Below are positions 19,026-28,155 of a stretch of 64,000 bases of DNA, in pieces. The DNA comes from RH-AL1 sp965198715. Lineage in GTDB: Bacteria > Pseudomonadota > Alphaproteobacteria > Rhizobiales > Beijerinckiaceae. The translations under genes were made by a program, and so were the position numbers. Position 1 is the first letter of the stretch. Every line of letters begins with the position of its first letter. Where the stretch lies: contig CBDAPV010000001.1 in the NCBI GenBank assembly GCA_965198715.1, positions 2,469,743-2,533,742 of the forward strand, written 5' to 3'. The notes beneath the pieces were generated by a model. The model made no database searches. It saw nothing but the letters and a program-made list of their open reading frames with translations, and was not told where the DNA came from.

Positions 19026-19787
19026 CTACAGCCCGGCCGATTCCTCCGGAGCCTTCTTCCAGCCGTCGGTCTCGCGGGGGTAGTCGGGGCGGCGCTCGAA
19101 CATGGCGCGAGCGAGGGAGAACAGCGGCGAGGCGAGACGGTTGAGGTCCTCGGCGCGGCCGACGATCTTGCCGCCGCGGTCGAGTTCCTTGTCGAGCTGG
19201 CTCATGGTCTGCGCCAGGCCGGGATCGTCGTCGCGGAACCAGGTGCGCAGGATGCGGCCCCACAGCAGCACCAGGCCCTGCAGCTTGAAGGCGCCGACGG
19301 GGCCCTCGGACTCGATGCCGGCGGCCTCCAGCATGAAGCGCATGGAGTTCAGCTCGAGCCGGTTGAGCGCGGCCGCAGCCATCGGCGCGCGCCCGACCCA
19401 TTCGGCGACGCCCTCGAGACCGAGCTTGTAGGGGGTCAGCGCGTCGAGCCGGCGCATCAGCACGTCGAACAGTCGCTCCTTGGCTGGTTCGCCCATCAGG
19501 TCGTCGGAGGTGGCCTCGAGCACTACGCGGTCGACCTTGCGCGAGAACGCAGCGAGCACCGCCCCCTTGGAGGGGAACTGGTCGCGGAAGTCGGCTAGCG
19601 AGAGGTTGGCACGGGTGGCGACATCTGTGATGGAGATGTCCTCCCAGGTGCGCTCGCCGGCGAGCTCCATCAGCGCCTCGATGATCGCGTCCTTCGGCGA
19701 CACCTTGGCCGCGACCTTGTCGATCGTCGCCGGGGCGGCGTCGGCGCCGTGCGACCCGTCGTCGTGGGCGTCGTGGTCGTGAGCCAT
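19026..19787 (-). CDS. TetR-fold regulator (COQ9-like C-terminal half)
   Basis: 253 residues from ATG 19787, preceded by GAAGGAT. After an acidic, His-rich leader (MAHDHDAHDDGSHGAD) comes a TetR helix-turn-helix (AIIEALMELAGERTWEDISI, TRANLSLADFRDQFPSKGAV). The C-terminal half (GLVLLWGRILRTWFRDDDPG, LAQTMSQLDKELDRGG) resembles the lipid-binding part of COQ9-type proteins, which share the TetR fold. It could be a DNA-binding regulator or a COQ9-like factor in ubiquinone synthesis. The HTH favours a regulator. Confidence 0.75.
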   Translation of the reverse strand: MAHDHDAHDDGSHGADAAPATIDKVAAKVSPKDAIIEALMELAGERTWEDISITDVATRANLSLADFRDQFPSKGAVLAAFSRKVDRVVLEATSDDLMGEPAKERLFDVLMRRLDALTPYKLGLEGVAEWVGRAPMAAAALNRLELNSMRFMLEAAGIESEGPVGAFKLQGLVLLWGRILRTWFRDDDPGLAQTMSQLDKELDRGGKIVGRAEDLNRLASPLFSLARAMFERRPDYPRETDGWKKAPEESAGL

Positions 19788-19875
19788 GGCTTGATCCTTC
19801 GGCTGAGCCGTTCGCGCCCTTGTAGCCGCTTGGCTGTTGCCTTCCAAGCGCCGACGGCGCGGCGGCTGGCGGGTC

Positions 19876-20307
19876 TCAGTCCGGCGCGACGGCGAAGCCG
19901 GCGGCCATCGCGGCATAGACCACCGCCATGCCGCCCTTGCTCAGCACCAGCTCCCAGCCGGGCGTGAAGCGGTGCGGCGTGACCGTGTAGTCGACGGCTG
20001 CGGCGAAGGCCGACACCGCGGCGGCGCGGCCGAGCCGGCCGGGGCGCCGGCGCGGGCCTTCCCAGGCCTCGAAGAGGCTGGCCCAGAACACCGTCGCGGT
20101 GAGATGGGTGGCGAGCCCGGTGCCGGTGCGCGCTGCGTCGACGCCGCGAAAGCTGGCGGCGCGATCACCATTGAGCCAATGGCTGGTGGCGTTGAGCGGC
20201 TGCGCCGCCGCCTTGCCCTCGGCGCGCGCCACCAGCGCCAGCGCCGCCACCGAGGCGAGACAGCCGCAGCTGCCGGAGACGAGCGCCCGCCCGAGCGTTG
20301 TGCTCAC
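19876..20307 (-). CDS. multi-span membrane protein, third gene of an overlapping trio
   Basis: 143 residues with about four hydrophobic segments (near 8-27, 66-84, 93-110 and 122-140), including LATHLTATVFWASLFEAWEG and GGMAVVYAAMAAGFAV. No family recognised with certainty. Its ATG overlaps the stop of the preceding 43-residue gene by 4 nt, so it is translationally coupled to two other small membrane-protein genes. Confidence 0.65.
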   Translation of the reverse strand: MSTTLGRALVSGSCGCLASVAALALVARAEGKAAAQPLNATSHWLNGDRAASFRGVDAARTGTGLATHLTATVFWASLFEAWEGPRRRPGRLGRAAAVSAFAAAVDYTVTPHRFTPGWELVLSKGGMAVVYAAMAAGFAVAPD

Positions 20308-20435
20308 GGCACGTCGCGATCGGGCGGCCGGCCCAAGTCACGCAGCGCCTTACCCGAGAGCACGGCCATTACGCCCATGGCGGCGGCGGAGAAGAAGTGT
20401 ATGGCGCCGATCATCGGCCAGTAGAAGAGGATCAT
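20304..20435 (-). CDS. 43-residue membrane protein, second gene of the trio
   Basis: MILFYWPMIGAIHFFSAAAM begins a single long hydrophobic helix that continues to about residue 27; the end is polar (GKALRDLGRPPDRDVP). It overlaps both neighbours by ATGA junctions (20432-20435 and 20304-20307), which strongly supports the start and its reality despite the small size. Confidence 0.6.
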   Translation of the reverse strand: MILFYWPMIGAIHFFSAAAMGVMAVLSGKALRDLGRPPDRDVP

Positions 20436-20635
20436 GCCCGGCGCGTCATCGCGGCGGCGACAAGGAGGAGGCCGCCGGCAGCCAGGCCCGCGGCAAGGCC
20501 GCTCGCCACCGAGACGGCGACGATCGCGCTGGTGACGGGGCGGATCGGCAGAAGCAGCGGCAGGGGCAGGGGCGGGCTCCATCGGCGGGTGGAACGAGGC
20601 TGGCAGAAGCGGCGGCTGCCGGCGAGGGTGAACAT
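20432..20635 (-). CDS. 67-residue membrane protein, first gene of the trio
   Basis: From ATG 20635: a basic N-terminus (MFTLAGSRRFCQPRSTRRW), a Pro/Leu-rich stretch, then one helix (SAIVAVSVASGLAAGLAAGG). It ends with an ATGA overlap onto the next gene. A longer frame to 20698 exists, but the upstream part is not protein-like. Start uncertain and function unknown. Confidence 0.5.
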   Translation of the reverse strand: MFTLAGSRRFCQPRSTRRWSPPLPLPLLLPIRPVTSAIVAVSVASGLAAGLAAGGLLLVAAAMTRRA

Positions 20636-20845
20636 TGTCGCTGCGGCAGCTGGCGCCTCGGCGAAAGGCCATGTCGGCGTTCGGCACCTACTCGCCAAGC
20701 GACGTCGGCGGACGCCGAATTGCCGAAAACGCGGTGTCGGCGGACACCGACTTGGAAGAGCGCGGCGTGACCGGGAGGCGACAACGTGTCGGCGCTCGCC
20801 GACGCTATATTCACCTCGGATCCGGCGAAGAGGAGCCCGGCGCGA

Positions 20846-22374
20846 ATGCAGACCTATGATCTACTCGTCATCGGCGGCGGCATCAATGGCGCCGGCATCG
20901 CCCGCGATGCGGCCGGACGCGGTCTTAAGGTGCTGCTGTGCGAGAAGGACGACCTCGCCTCCGCCACCTCGTCCTCTTCCACCAAGCTGATCCACGGCGG
21001 CCTGCGCTATCTCGAATAATACGAGTTCCGGCTGGTGCGAGGCCCTGATGGAGCGCGAGCGGCTGCTCAGGATCACGCCGCACATCATCTGGCCGCTGCG
21101 CTTCGTGCTGCCCCATAACGAAGGGCTGCGGCCGCAATGGCTGCTGCGCATCGGGTTGTTCCTCTACGATCACCTGGCGCGGCTGAAGATCCTGCCGCGC
21201 TCCGCGGCGGTGGCGCTGTCGCGCTCGCCCTACGGCGCACCGCTGCGCCCCCACATCACGGCGGGCTTCCTCTACTCGGACTGCTGGGTGGAGAACAGCC
21301 GGCTGGTGATGTTGAACGCCATGGATGCCGCCGCTCGCGGCGCCGACGTGCGCACCCGCACCACCGTGGCGTCGGCGCGCCGCGTCGGCGAAGCCTGGCA
21401 GGCGACGATCCGCGCCGCCGCCGGCGCCCAGGAGGACGTCGCCGCCCGCATCGTCGTGAACGCCGCCGGGCCGTGGGTCAGCGAGACGCTGGGCGGCACG
21501 CTGAGGGTCAACGCCAAGGCGGTGGTGCGTCTCGTCAAGGGCAGCCATATCGTGACGCGCAAGCTCTACGAGGGCGAGCACGCCTACATCTTCCAGAATT
21601 CTGACAGGCGCATCGTCTTCGCCATCCCCTACGAGCACGATTTCACCCTGATCGGCACCACCGACGTGCCGCACGAGGCGGCGCCTGGCCCGGTGACGAT
21701 CTCGCACGAGGAGACCGCCTACCTCTGCGAGAGCGTCGACCGTTTTCTCAAACGGCCGGTGACGCCCGATGGCGTGGTATGGAGCTATTCCGGCGTGCGC
21801 CCGCTATTCGACGATGCCGCCAAGAACGTCTCGGCAGTGACGCGCGACTATGTGCTCGACGTGCACGACCAGGGCGGCAGCGCCCCCGTGCTGTCGATCT
21901 TCGGTGGGAAGATCACCACCTACCGCCGGCTCGCCGAGCACGCGCTGGAGAAGCTCGGCCGCTACCTGCCGCAGCCGCTCGCCCTGGCCTGGACCGCCGA
22001 TGCCGCGCTGCCCGGCGGCGACATGGCCGACGCCGATTTCGAGCGCTGGTACGCCGGCTTCCGCGAGCGCTATCCGTTGCTGCCGGAGCGCCTTGCGCAC
22101 CGGCTGGCGCGCGACCACGGCACGCGGGCGCCGACGATCCTGGGCGAGGCCGCGAGCCTCGCCGACCTCGGCGAGGATTTCGGCGCCGGGCTGACGCGCC
22201 GAGGTCGACTACCTCGTCGCCGAGGAATGGGCGCGCGAGGCCGACGATATCCTGTGGCGGCGCTCCAAGCTCGGGCTGCAGCTGAGGCCGGAACAGGCCG
22301 GGCGGCTGGGCTCCTATCTCGGCCAAAACCTTGTCGCGCCGTCGAGACCGGTCGGCGATGCGATGGTGGCGTAG
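20846..22374 (+). pseudogene. glpD: glycerol-3-phosphate dehydrogenase GlpD, disrupted
   Basis: FAD-dependent, membrane-bound oxidation of glycerol 3-phosphate to dihydroxyacetone phosphate. The N-terminus is typical (MQTYDLLVIGGGINGAGIAR; SSSSTKLIHGGLRYLE). Then TAA at 21017-21019 replaces the expected Tyr codon in LRYLEYYEFRL. About 20 nt later a 2-nt deletion shifts the frame before MERERLLRITPHIIWPLRF. Near 22196 a further shift separates GEDFGAGLT from EVDYLVAEEWAREADDILWR. The frame for the C-terminus ends at TAG 22374. Three lesions in about 1.5 kb make a functional product unlikely if the sequence is right. Confidence 0.85.
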
Positions 22375-22512
22375 CTCCGCCGAAGAACTGGAGGCTGCCC
22401 GTCGACTTTGGCAAAGCACGCGGATTATTGAAGTTTTCGCGACCCCGTTAACTTCTGCGGTAGCATCTGCTACGAATGCGCATCTTATCGAGTGCGTAGG
22501 CCGGGATATGTC

Positions 22513-22731
22513 ATGTCCAACGTCGCCAAAGCCGACCTTTCGATCGACACCCTCGCGCCGCTGGCGGCGCTGTTCCACATCTCTCCGGACAAGGCGTTCA
22601 CGCCGTCGCTGCAGCAGCAGGTGACCGCCATGGCTCGCCTGGGCGCCAACGTTCCCGGCAAGCTCTCGGCCGACGAGATCCGCACCGTATGCCGTACGCT
22701 GCTCTACCATGTCGAGCATAGCGGGAAGTAG
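22513..22731 (+). CDS. small hypothetical protein
   Basis: 72 residues from ATG 22513 (MSNVAKADLSIDTLAPLAAL). It is predicted soluble and helical, ending TVCRTLLYHVEHSGK. Codon use looks real, and the gene lies just after the broken glpD. No family recognised. Confidence 0.55.
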   Translation: MSNVAKADLSIDTLAPLAALFHISPDKAFTPSLQQQVTAMARLGANVPGKLSADEIRTVCRTLLYHVEHSGK

Positions 22732-22795
22732 AGCCGGTCTCCCAGATGTAGCTTAAATCGGCCGAGCGTTACATCATCCTCTACCCGGAATACGA

Positions 22796-23353
22796 TTAAA
22801 CCTCCACCTTGTTCGCCTCGCGCTTCTTAGGCGGAGCGACCGTCTTGCTCCGCCACCGCTTGCGCGCCTCGCGCATGAAGGCCAACGTGCGCGGTGTGTA
22901 ATCCCAGGCGTCGACGCCGACGTCGAACTGCCGAGTCAGCGGCTTTAGCATCGCGTGGGAATGGCCGTGGAGGTCGAGCGAGCCCTTCCCAATCTTGTTC
23001 CAGGTGCGCAGCGCGTAGTGGCACAGGATGCACAGCACCTCGTCCTCGATCAGCTCGCGATAGTCGTGGACGCTGGCCCAGCCGGGATGGATGCGGGTGG
23101 TCTCGTCGTCGTTGTTGCCGGTGATCAGGTGCTTGGTGCCGGGCAGCTGCGCCATCAGCACGTCGAGCGCCGTGGACGAGTAGCCCGGCGCGACATCGCC
23201 GAGGTGCCAGATCTCGTCCGCCGGCATCACGGTCGCCTGCCAATTGGCGAGGAGGGCGGCGTCGTGCTCGGCGATGGTGCGGAACGGCCGCTTGGCCGAG
23301 CGCAGGATGCGTGTGTCGCCGAAGTGCGTGTCGGAGGTGAAGAAGCGCGTCAT
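22796..23353 (-). CDS. calcineurin-like metallophosphoesterase
   Basis: 185 residues with metal-binding blocks in order: SDTHFGD (7-13), WHLGDVAPG, GNNDDE and a C-terminal HGHSHA. This is the compact phosphoesterase type found in phage and bacteria, related to YfcE/MJ0936 enzymes; the substrate is unknown. It follows the nucleoside transporter by 13 nt on the same strand, so a nucleotide-related role is possible. Confidence 0.85.
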   Translation of the reverse strand: MTRFFTSDTHFGDTRILRSAKRPFRTIAEHDAALLANWQATVMPADEIWHLGDVAPGYSSTALDVLMAQLPGTKHLITGNNDDETTRIHPGWASVHDYRELIEDEVLCILCHYALRTWNKIGKGSLDLHGHSHAMLKPLTRQFDVGVDAWDYTPRTLAFMREARKRWRSKTVAPPKKREANKVEV

Positions 23354-23366
23354 GGTGCGATGCCGG

Positions 23367-24605
23367 TCATGGCGTGAGCAGCCCGACGACGGCGCCGCTC
23401 GTCAAGGTCGCCAGCGTGCCGGTGATGAGCGCGCGCCAGCCGAGCGCGGCGACTTCGGCGCGGCGCTCGGGCAGGAGCTGGCCGAGCCCGCCGAGCAGGA
23501 TGCCGAGGCTGCCGAAATTGGCGAAGCCGCAGAGCGCGTAGACCATCATCAGGCGGCTGCGCGGATCGAGCGCGTCTTCGGGCAGGTGGGCTAGGTCGAG
23601 ATAGGCGACGAATTCGTTCAGTACCGTCTTGGTGCCCATCAGCGTCGCTGCCGCGGCGCTTTGGTCCCACGGCACGCCGATCAGCCAGACCAGCGGCCGG
23701 AATCCCCAGGCGAGGATGCGCTGCAGGCTGAGCGGCGCGCCGCCGACGGCGACGAGGCCGACAGCGAGGTTGGCGAGGGTGACGAGCGCCACCAGCACGA
23801 TCAGCGTGGTGATGATGGCGGCGAGCAGGCCGACGCCGTCCATGGTCCCGCGCACGATCGCGGCGATGGCGCCGCCGTCGCGGTCGGCCTCCTCCAGCTT
23901 GGCGTGGGCGTCGTCGTCCGGCACGAAGGGCAGCATCAGCGCGGCGAGGGCGAGCGCCGCTGGTGTCGAGAGCACGGCGGCGACGAGGATCTGCGAGAAG
24001 GAGCCCGGCACGGCCGGCGCGACGATCGCGCCGTAGATCGCCATAACCGTGCCGGCGATCCCGGCGAGGCCGCAGCTCATCAGCGCGTGCAGCTCGCCGC
24101 GGCTCATGCCGGCGAGGTAGGACCGCACCAGCAGCGGCGCCTCGATCATGCCGACGAAGATGTGCGTCGCCGCGCCGAGCCCGAGCGCCCCGCCGATGCC
24201 CAGCGTGCGCGCCAGCAGCCAGGCCAGCGCGCCGACGGTGCGCTGGAGGATGCCCCAATGCGTTAGGAGCGACACCAGCGCGCTGACCACGAGCACCATC
24301 GGCAGGGCGCGGAAGGCCAGGATGAAGCTCGCCCCGGGATGCGTCTCGGCGTAGGGTAGGGGGCCGCCGCCGAGGAAGCCGAACACCAGCGTCGTGCCGG
24401 CATCTGTCGCGCTCTGCAGCGCGCCGACGGCCCTGTCGGCGTAGACGAGCACGGTCACGGCCGTCGGCAGCTTGAGGAACAGCGCCCCCAGCGTGGCCTG
24501 CAGCACGAAGCCGCCGATGACGACGCGCCACGGCACGGCGCGGCGCGCGCCGCCGATCAGCCAGGCGAGCAGCGCCAGCACCACCAGTCCCGCCAAGCCG
24601 CGCAT
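23367..24605 (-). CDS. concentrative nucleoside transporter (NupC/CNT family)
   Basis: 412 residues with about ten membrane helices. Family motifs include GGGPLPYAETHPGASF, GLGAATHIFVGMIEAPLLVR and GTKTVLNEFVAYLDLA, the last matching the G-x-K-x3-NEFVA signature of CNT carriers. It imports nucleosides with H+ or Na+ across the inner membrane. It is encoded directly upstream of the phosphoesterase and probably in one transcript with it. Confidence 0.92.
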   Translation of the reverse strand: MRGLAGLVVLALLAWLIGGARRAVPWRVVIGGFVLQATLGALFLKLPTAVTVLVYADRAVGALQSATDAGTTLVFGFLGGGPLPYAETHPGASFILAFRALPMVLVVSALVSLLTHWGILQRTVGALAWLLARTLGIGGALGLGAATHIFVGMIEAPLLVRSYLAGMSRGELHALMSCGLAGIAGTVMAIYGAIVAPAVPGSFSQILVAAVLSTPAALALAALMLPFVPDDDAHAKLEEADRDGGAIAAIVRGTMDGVGLLAAIITTLIVLVALVTLANLAVGLVAVGGAPLSLQRILAWGFRPLVWLIGVPWDQSAAAATLMGTKTVLNEFVAYLDLAHLPEDALDPRSRLMMVYALCGFANFGSLGILLGGLGQLLPERRAEVAALGWRALITGTLATLTSGAVVGLLTP

Positions 24606-24779
24606 CGGTCCCTCGTCGTCCCTGGAGACGGCCCGGCAAGAAGCGTGACAGGTCCGCCGTCGACCTTTGTCGTCCCGGGGCGCCGTAGGCGAACCCGGAA
24701 CCGGTGCTCTTTCATGCTGACCAGAAAGTTCGCCGATTCCGGATCTCCGCTTCGCTCCGTCTGGATTGCGAGTTGACGG

Positions 24780-25499
24780 TCAGCCCTCCCGCAGCGCCTC
24801 TTCGAGGTAGTGCAGCATGAACGGCGGCATGCGCTCGGCGTCGAAGTCGTCGGGACCCGCCACGGTCACGAGGGCGTCGAGCTCGGGCTTTTCCTGCCCT
24901 GCTATGAAGCCGGCGACGCGCTCGACCAGCGCGCTCGCAGGGAGCGGCGAGCGCACCACCTTCATGCAGGCGACGAGCGGGCCGGCGAAGACGATCGTCC
25001 AGCGCGCGTCCAGCGTCACCTCGCTGGATGCGATCCCGGTCTCCTCCTCCAGCTCTCGTAAAATGTTGGCCTGGTAGTCGACGAAGCCGTCGGCGCCGAC
25101 GTCGCCCGGCTCGGGCGTGCCGGCGGGGAAGTACAAGCGGCCGGGGTTGGCCGTGGCGGCGCTCATCCGGCCGAGGAGGAAGGCGCCATCGCTGCCGCGC
25201 AGGGCCGGCATGGCGAAGAGGTTCTTCACCGGCTCGCCGGGATAGCCCAACGCCCGCCAGCACAGGAACGGCTTGTAGCCGGTCTCGAACGAGGTGCCGC
25301 TGAGCACGTCGTCGGTGATCGCGAGGCCGCGCGAGAGCAGCACGCGTCCGTCGAACAGCGAGGGCGTAGCGGCCTTGAGCTCTCGCCAGCGCGCGTCGAT
25401 GCGCGCGGCCTCGTCGCTGGCGAAGCGCCAGTCGTGGGGCACGAGACGATTGGCGATGCGGGCGACACTGGTGGAGCGCTCGTGGGCGGGCGGCGGCAC
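24780..25499 (-). CDS. NUDIX hydrolase family protein
   Basis: 239 residues from GTG 25499, chosen because the longer frame to 25643 overlaps phzF and is not protein-like there. A degenerate NUDIX box is visible (GADGFVDYQANILRELEEET, then GI): the RELxEExGI core is intact, but the upstream Glu is replaced. The N-terminal 90 residues (LFDGRVLLSRGLAITDDVL) resemble the pre-domain of NUDIX proteins related to NudG/ADP-sugar types. It lies 5 nt after phzF in a three-gene operon. Substrate unknown. Confidence 0.8.
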   Translation of the reverse strand: MPPPAHERSTSVARIANRLVPHDWRFASDEAARIDARWRELKAATPSLFDGRVLLSRGLAITDDVLSGTSFETGYKPFLCWRALGYPGEPVKNLFAMPALRGSDGAFLLGRMSAATANPGRLYFPAGTPEPGDVGADGFVDYQANILRELEEETGIASSEVTLDARWTIVFAGPLVACMKVVRSPLPASALVERVAGFIAGQEKPELDALVTVAGPDDFDAERMPPFMLHYLEEALREG

Positions 25500-25504
25500 G
25501 CTGC

Positions 25505-26392
25505 TCACAGGTGCAGGGTCCCCTCGGCGACGATCACCGCCTCGCCGCCGATCGTCGTCGACGCGAGCCGTCCGCCCTCGATCGTGAAGGCGAGGCCGAT
25601 GCGGCAGGGCCGCCCCATCTCCACGCCTTGCAGGATGCGGCAATCGTGGTCGCCGTCGCCGAGGGACCCGCCGGCGAGCAGGGCGCCGGCAAAGGCGGCG
25701 GCGGCGGAGCCGGTGCCGGGATCCTCGGTGATGCCGAGCCCGTGCGCGAGCATGCGCGTGCGCACGGCGCGAGGCTTCTCGTCATCATCCGCAAACAGGT
25801 AGAAGCCCGCGCGCTCACCCTCGCCCGGAGCAAGCCTCGCCCGGCCGAGGACGGCAACCGACGCGATGGGCACGAAGGTGAAGGGGACGCCTGCGGAGAA
25901 GCGCGTCGGCCGGTGCGCGCCCCAACCGATCTCGGCCGGCGCGAGGCCGAGCCGCGCGGCGAGCTCAACACTGTTCGGTGGCTCGCCCCAAGGCTGGGCC
26001 AGTTGCGGCACCTCGAAACGGGCGTGAGCTGCCTGACCGCGACGATGGCGCACCGTGCAGCGCACCGGGCCGATCGTCTCCTCCAGCACCAGGTCGACCT
26101 CCTGCGCGGCGATGAGGTCGGGCGCCTGCAGCGTGGCGACGAGCACCGCGGCGCCTACGGTTGGGTGGCCGGCGAAGGGCAGCTCGGTGGTCGGCGTGAA
26201 GATGCGGGCTTGCGCCATGTTCACGGGGTCGCGCGGCGGCAGCAGGAACACCGTCTCAGGCAGGTTGAACTCGCGGGCGACCGCCTGCAGGGCGTCGTCG
26301 TCGAGCCCCTCGGCGTCGCTCACCACGGCCAGCGGGTTGCCGGCGAGCGCGCGACCGCTGAAGACGTCGAGGATGTGGTAGCGCCGCGCCAT
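25505..26392 (-). CDS. PhzF-family epimerase/isomerase
   Basis: 295 residues with the two-domain diaminopimelate-epimerase-like fold. Marks are YHILDVFSGRALAGNPLAVV, the catalytic-region EFNLPETVFLLPP, PTTELPFAGHPTVGAA, and DPGTGSAAAAFAGAL near the end. True PhzF isomerises DHHA in phenazine synthesis, but no other phz genes are present, so this is one of the many PhzF-like isomerases of unknown substrate. Middle gene of the HugZ-PhzF-NUDIX operon. Confidence 0.9.
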   Translation of the reverse strand: MARRYHILDVFSGRALAGNPLAVVSDAEGLDDDALQAVAREFNLPETVFLLPPRDPVNMAQARIFTPTTELPFAGHPTVGAAVLVATLQAPDLIAAQEVDLVLEETIGPVRCTVRHRRGQAAHARFEVPQLAQPWGEPPNSVELAARLGLAPAEIGWGAHRPTRFSAGVPFTFVPIASVAVLGRARLAPGEGERAGFYLFADDDEKPRAVRTRMLAHGLGITEDPGTGSAAAAFAGALLAGGSLGDGDHDCRILQGVEMGRPCRIGLAFTIEGGRLASTTIGGEAVIVAEGTLHL

Positions 26393-26422
26393 GACGCGTC
26401 GTGTCGCGCGGGGCAGCGGGTG

Positions 26423-27211
26423 TCAAGGCGCGGGCGTGGGCTCGCCCTTGCTCCGCGTGCGCTCCGCCAGCGCTGCCAGCACCTTGCGTAGGTCGCCGGG
26501 CGTGGTGATGCGCTCGGGGAAGGGCAGGCGGGCGTTGAGGTCGCCGCAGGCGAGGTCCAGGCCCTCGGGGTCCAGCCCGGTGGCGACCCAGGCGCCGGCG
26601 GGCTGTCCGGCGAGCACCCGCGCGTAGAGCGCGAGCGCGTCGGCATGGTCGGCGTTCATGTGGGCCAGCGCTCCGGTCTCGGCGGCGACCAGGCTGGCGG
26701 CGTCCTCGATCGGCGTCATCAGACGCGCGGCCGGGAAGCGGGCGGCGCGGGCGAAGCCGCCGTTGAGGTGGACCTGCTCCATGGCGATGCGCCAGAACGA
26801 GAAGTCGGCGAAATCGGCGTATAGCTCTGCGCGGGGGTGGCGTGAAAGGAAGCGCGCGCGCACCGCTCGGCGCGCCTCCGGCTTGGCCATCTTGACGGCC
26901 TTACCGGTGAGGGTCAGCCGCGGGTGGGTGAGCGGGTCGCCGGACCCGGTTTCGGCGAGCAACAGCGAGCAGCGCGCATCGGCGTCGAGGTGGCGGGTGT
27001 GGGCAGAGAGCTGCGACACCAGGATGAGCGGCGAGCCGTCGTGATCGGTGGCGACCGTGACCAGCGTCGAGAACGGGTCGCCCGAGCCGTTGAGGGTGCC
27101 GAGCGCGCCGGCGCGGATCGAGCGCAGCAGCCGCTTGGCCTCGGCCAGCGGGTCAAAGTCCGGGTCGGCCCCCGGGCGGCGCGCCGGCGCCTCGTCGCCG
27201 CTTTCGATCAT
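26423..27211 (-). CDS. HugZ-like heme-utilisation / pyridoxamine oxidase-like protein
   Basis: 262 residues: an N-terminal split-barrel (RSIRAGALGTLNGSGDPFST, LILVSQLSAHTRHLDAD) and a C-terminal DUF2470 domain with the HMNADHADALALYAR signature. HugZ-type proteins bind heme and some degrade it; others bind flavin. It is first in an operon with PhzF (30-nt gap) and NUDIX. Short GCGTTGGT tandem units lie just upstream. Confidence 0.87.
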   Translation of the reverse strand: MIESGDEAPARRPGADPDFDPLAEAKRLLRSIRAGALGTLNGSGDPFSTLVTVATDHDGSPLILVSQLSAHTRHLDADARCSLLLAETGSGDPLTHPRLTLTGKAVKMAKPEARRAVRARFLSRHPRAELYADFADFSFWRIAMEQVHLNGGFARAARFPAARLMTPIEDAASLVAAETGALAHMNADHADALALYARVLAGQPAGAWVATGLDPEGLDLACGDLNARLPFPERITTPGDLRKVLAALAERTRSKGEPTPAP

Positions 27212-27386
27212 GGCTCAGCTCCTCGCGCGTTGGTGCGTTGGTGCGTTGGCTCATGCCACAGCTCGGCCGCACGGCGCCACAAGGACCGCTGCGACAGGAT
27301 CGCGGCAGCGTCCGGCGATGAGGAGGACAGGAACCATCAAAGCAAAAGCGCTGTTCGAAGGAATGCCGAAACGAACGGAGCGCTCA

Positions 27387-27887
27387 GTGACCGAGACGTC
27401 GCAATCCTACGACGATCGCCAGAAGGTCTGGGAGCTGATCAGGGATGTCAAGATTGCGTTGCTCGTGACCTCAGCCGACGAGGGACTGCGTGGCCAACCG
27501 ATGGCGGCGATGAACAAGGACTTCGACGGCGAGCTGTGGTTCGCCTCGCGTCGGGATGCGCCCAAGCTCGACGAGATCAAGGACGACAGTCACGTGCTGC
27601 TCGCCTATTCCGAGCCGAAGGACCAGAATTACGTTTCGGTGTCGGGCACGGCTCGTGTGCTTCAGGATACCGCCAAGGTGAAGGAGCTTTGGAGCGAGCC
27701 GATGCGGGTGTGGTTTCCCGAAGGGCCGGAGGATCCCGGCAGGGCGCTGATCTGCGTCAGCGTGAAGAGCGCCGAATATTGGGATGCGCCATCCTCGGCC
27801 TGGGTCTATGCCACTGGCTACATCAAGGCGCGCGTAACCGGAAAGGCACCGCGCGACGACGGCGAGAACAAGGTCGTCAACTTTTAG
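27387..27887 (+). CDS. pyridoxamine 5'-phosphate oxidase-like, general stress protein 26 type
   Basis: 166 residues from GTG 27387, which has GGAG 6 nt upstream; ATG 27363 is in frame but lacks such a site. The single split-barrel flavin/F420-binding fold is marked by VKIALLVTSADEGLRGQPMA, GELWFASRRDAPKLDEI and the C-terminal GYIKARVTGKAP. Proteins of this kind bind FMN or FAD and are linked to stress tolerance in related bacteria. It stands divergently from the HugZ operon and is closed by a good terminator. Confidence 0.85.
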   Translation: MTETSQSYDDRQKVWELIRDVKIALLVTSADEGLRGQPMAAMNKDFDGELWFASRRDAPKLDEIKDDSHVLLAYSEPKDQNYVSVSGTARVLQDTAKVKELWSEPMRVWFPEGPEDPGRALICVSVKSAEYWDAPSSAWVYATGYIKARVTGKAPRDDGENKVVNF

Positions 27888-27924
27888 CGAGCCGCTTTGC
27901 ATCTTGAGGCAACGTCAGGTGACA

Positions 27925-27957
27925 ACAACGAGGCCGCGCAGCCTCGTTGTTCATTTT
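27925..27957 (+). terminator. intrinsic terminator
   Basis: Perfect 10-bp arms ACAACGAGGC and GCCTCGTTGT around the loop CGCGCA, followed by TCATTTT. It ends the split-barrel gene and insulates the chvI operon. Confidence 0.8.
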
Positions 27958-28155
27958 AGGGGCGCCAGTAAAAGTTGCCCGTCGTTGAAGCAACGAATTG
28001 TGGCATCCACCCTTGACAGGCCGTGTCTTTAACGTCACGCATGATGACAATCCGCGCTACGACCCGCTGCTTCGGAACGCGAAAGCGTCCTGCCCGTCTC
28101 GGGCTCTCCCAGGACCGTCGACCTCTGACGTCGGCCCGCACACCGCGAGTGAACG

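Noticed and set aside
25500..25643. Upstream extension of the NUDIX gene
   Set aside because: Overlaps phzF and is not protein-like; GTG 25499 gives the expected length.
27229..27250. Tandem units of GCGTTGGT upstream of the HugZ-like gene
   Set aside because: Only about two and a half units and no sign of variation or function; may be chance.
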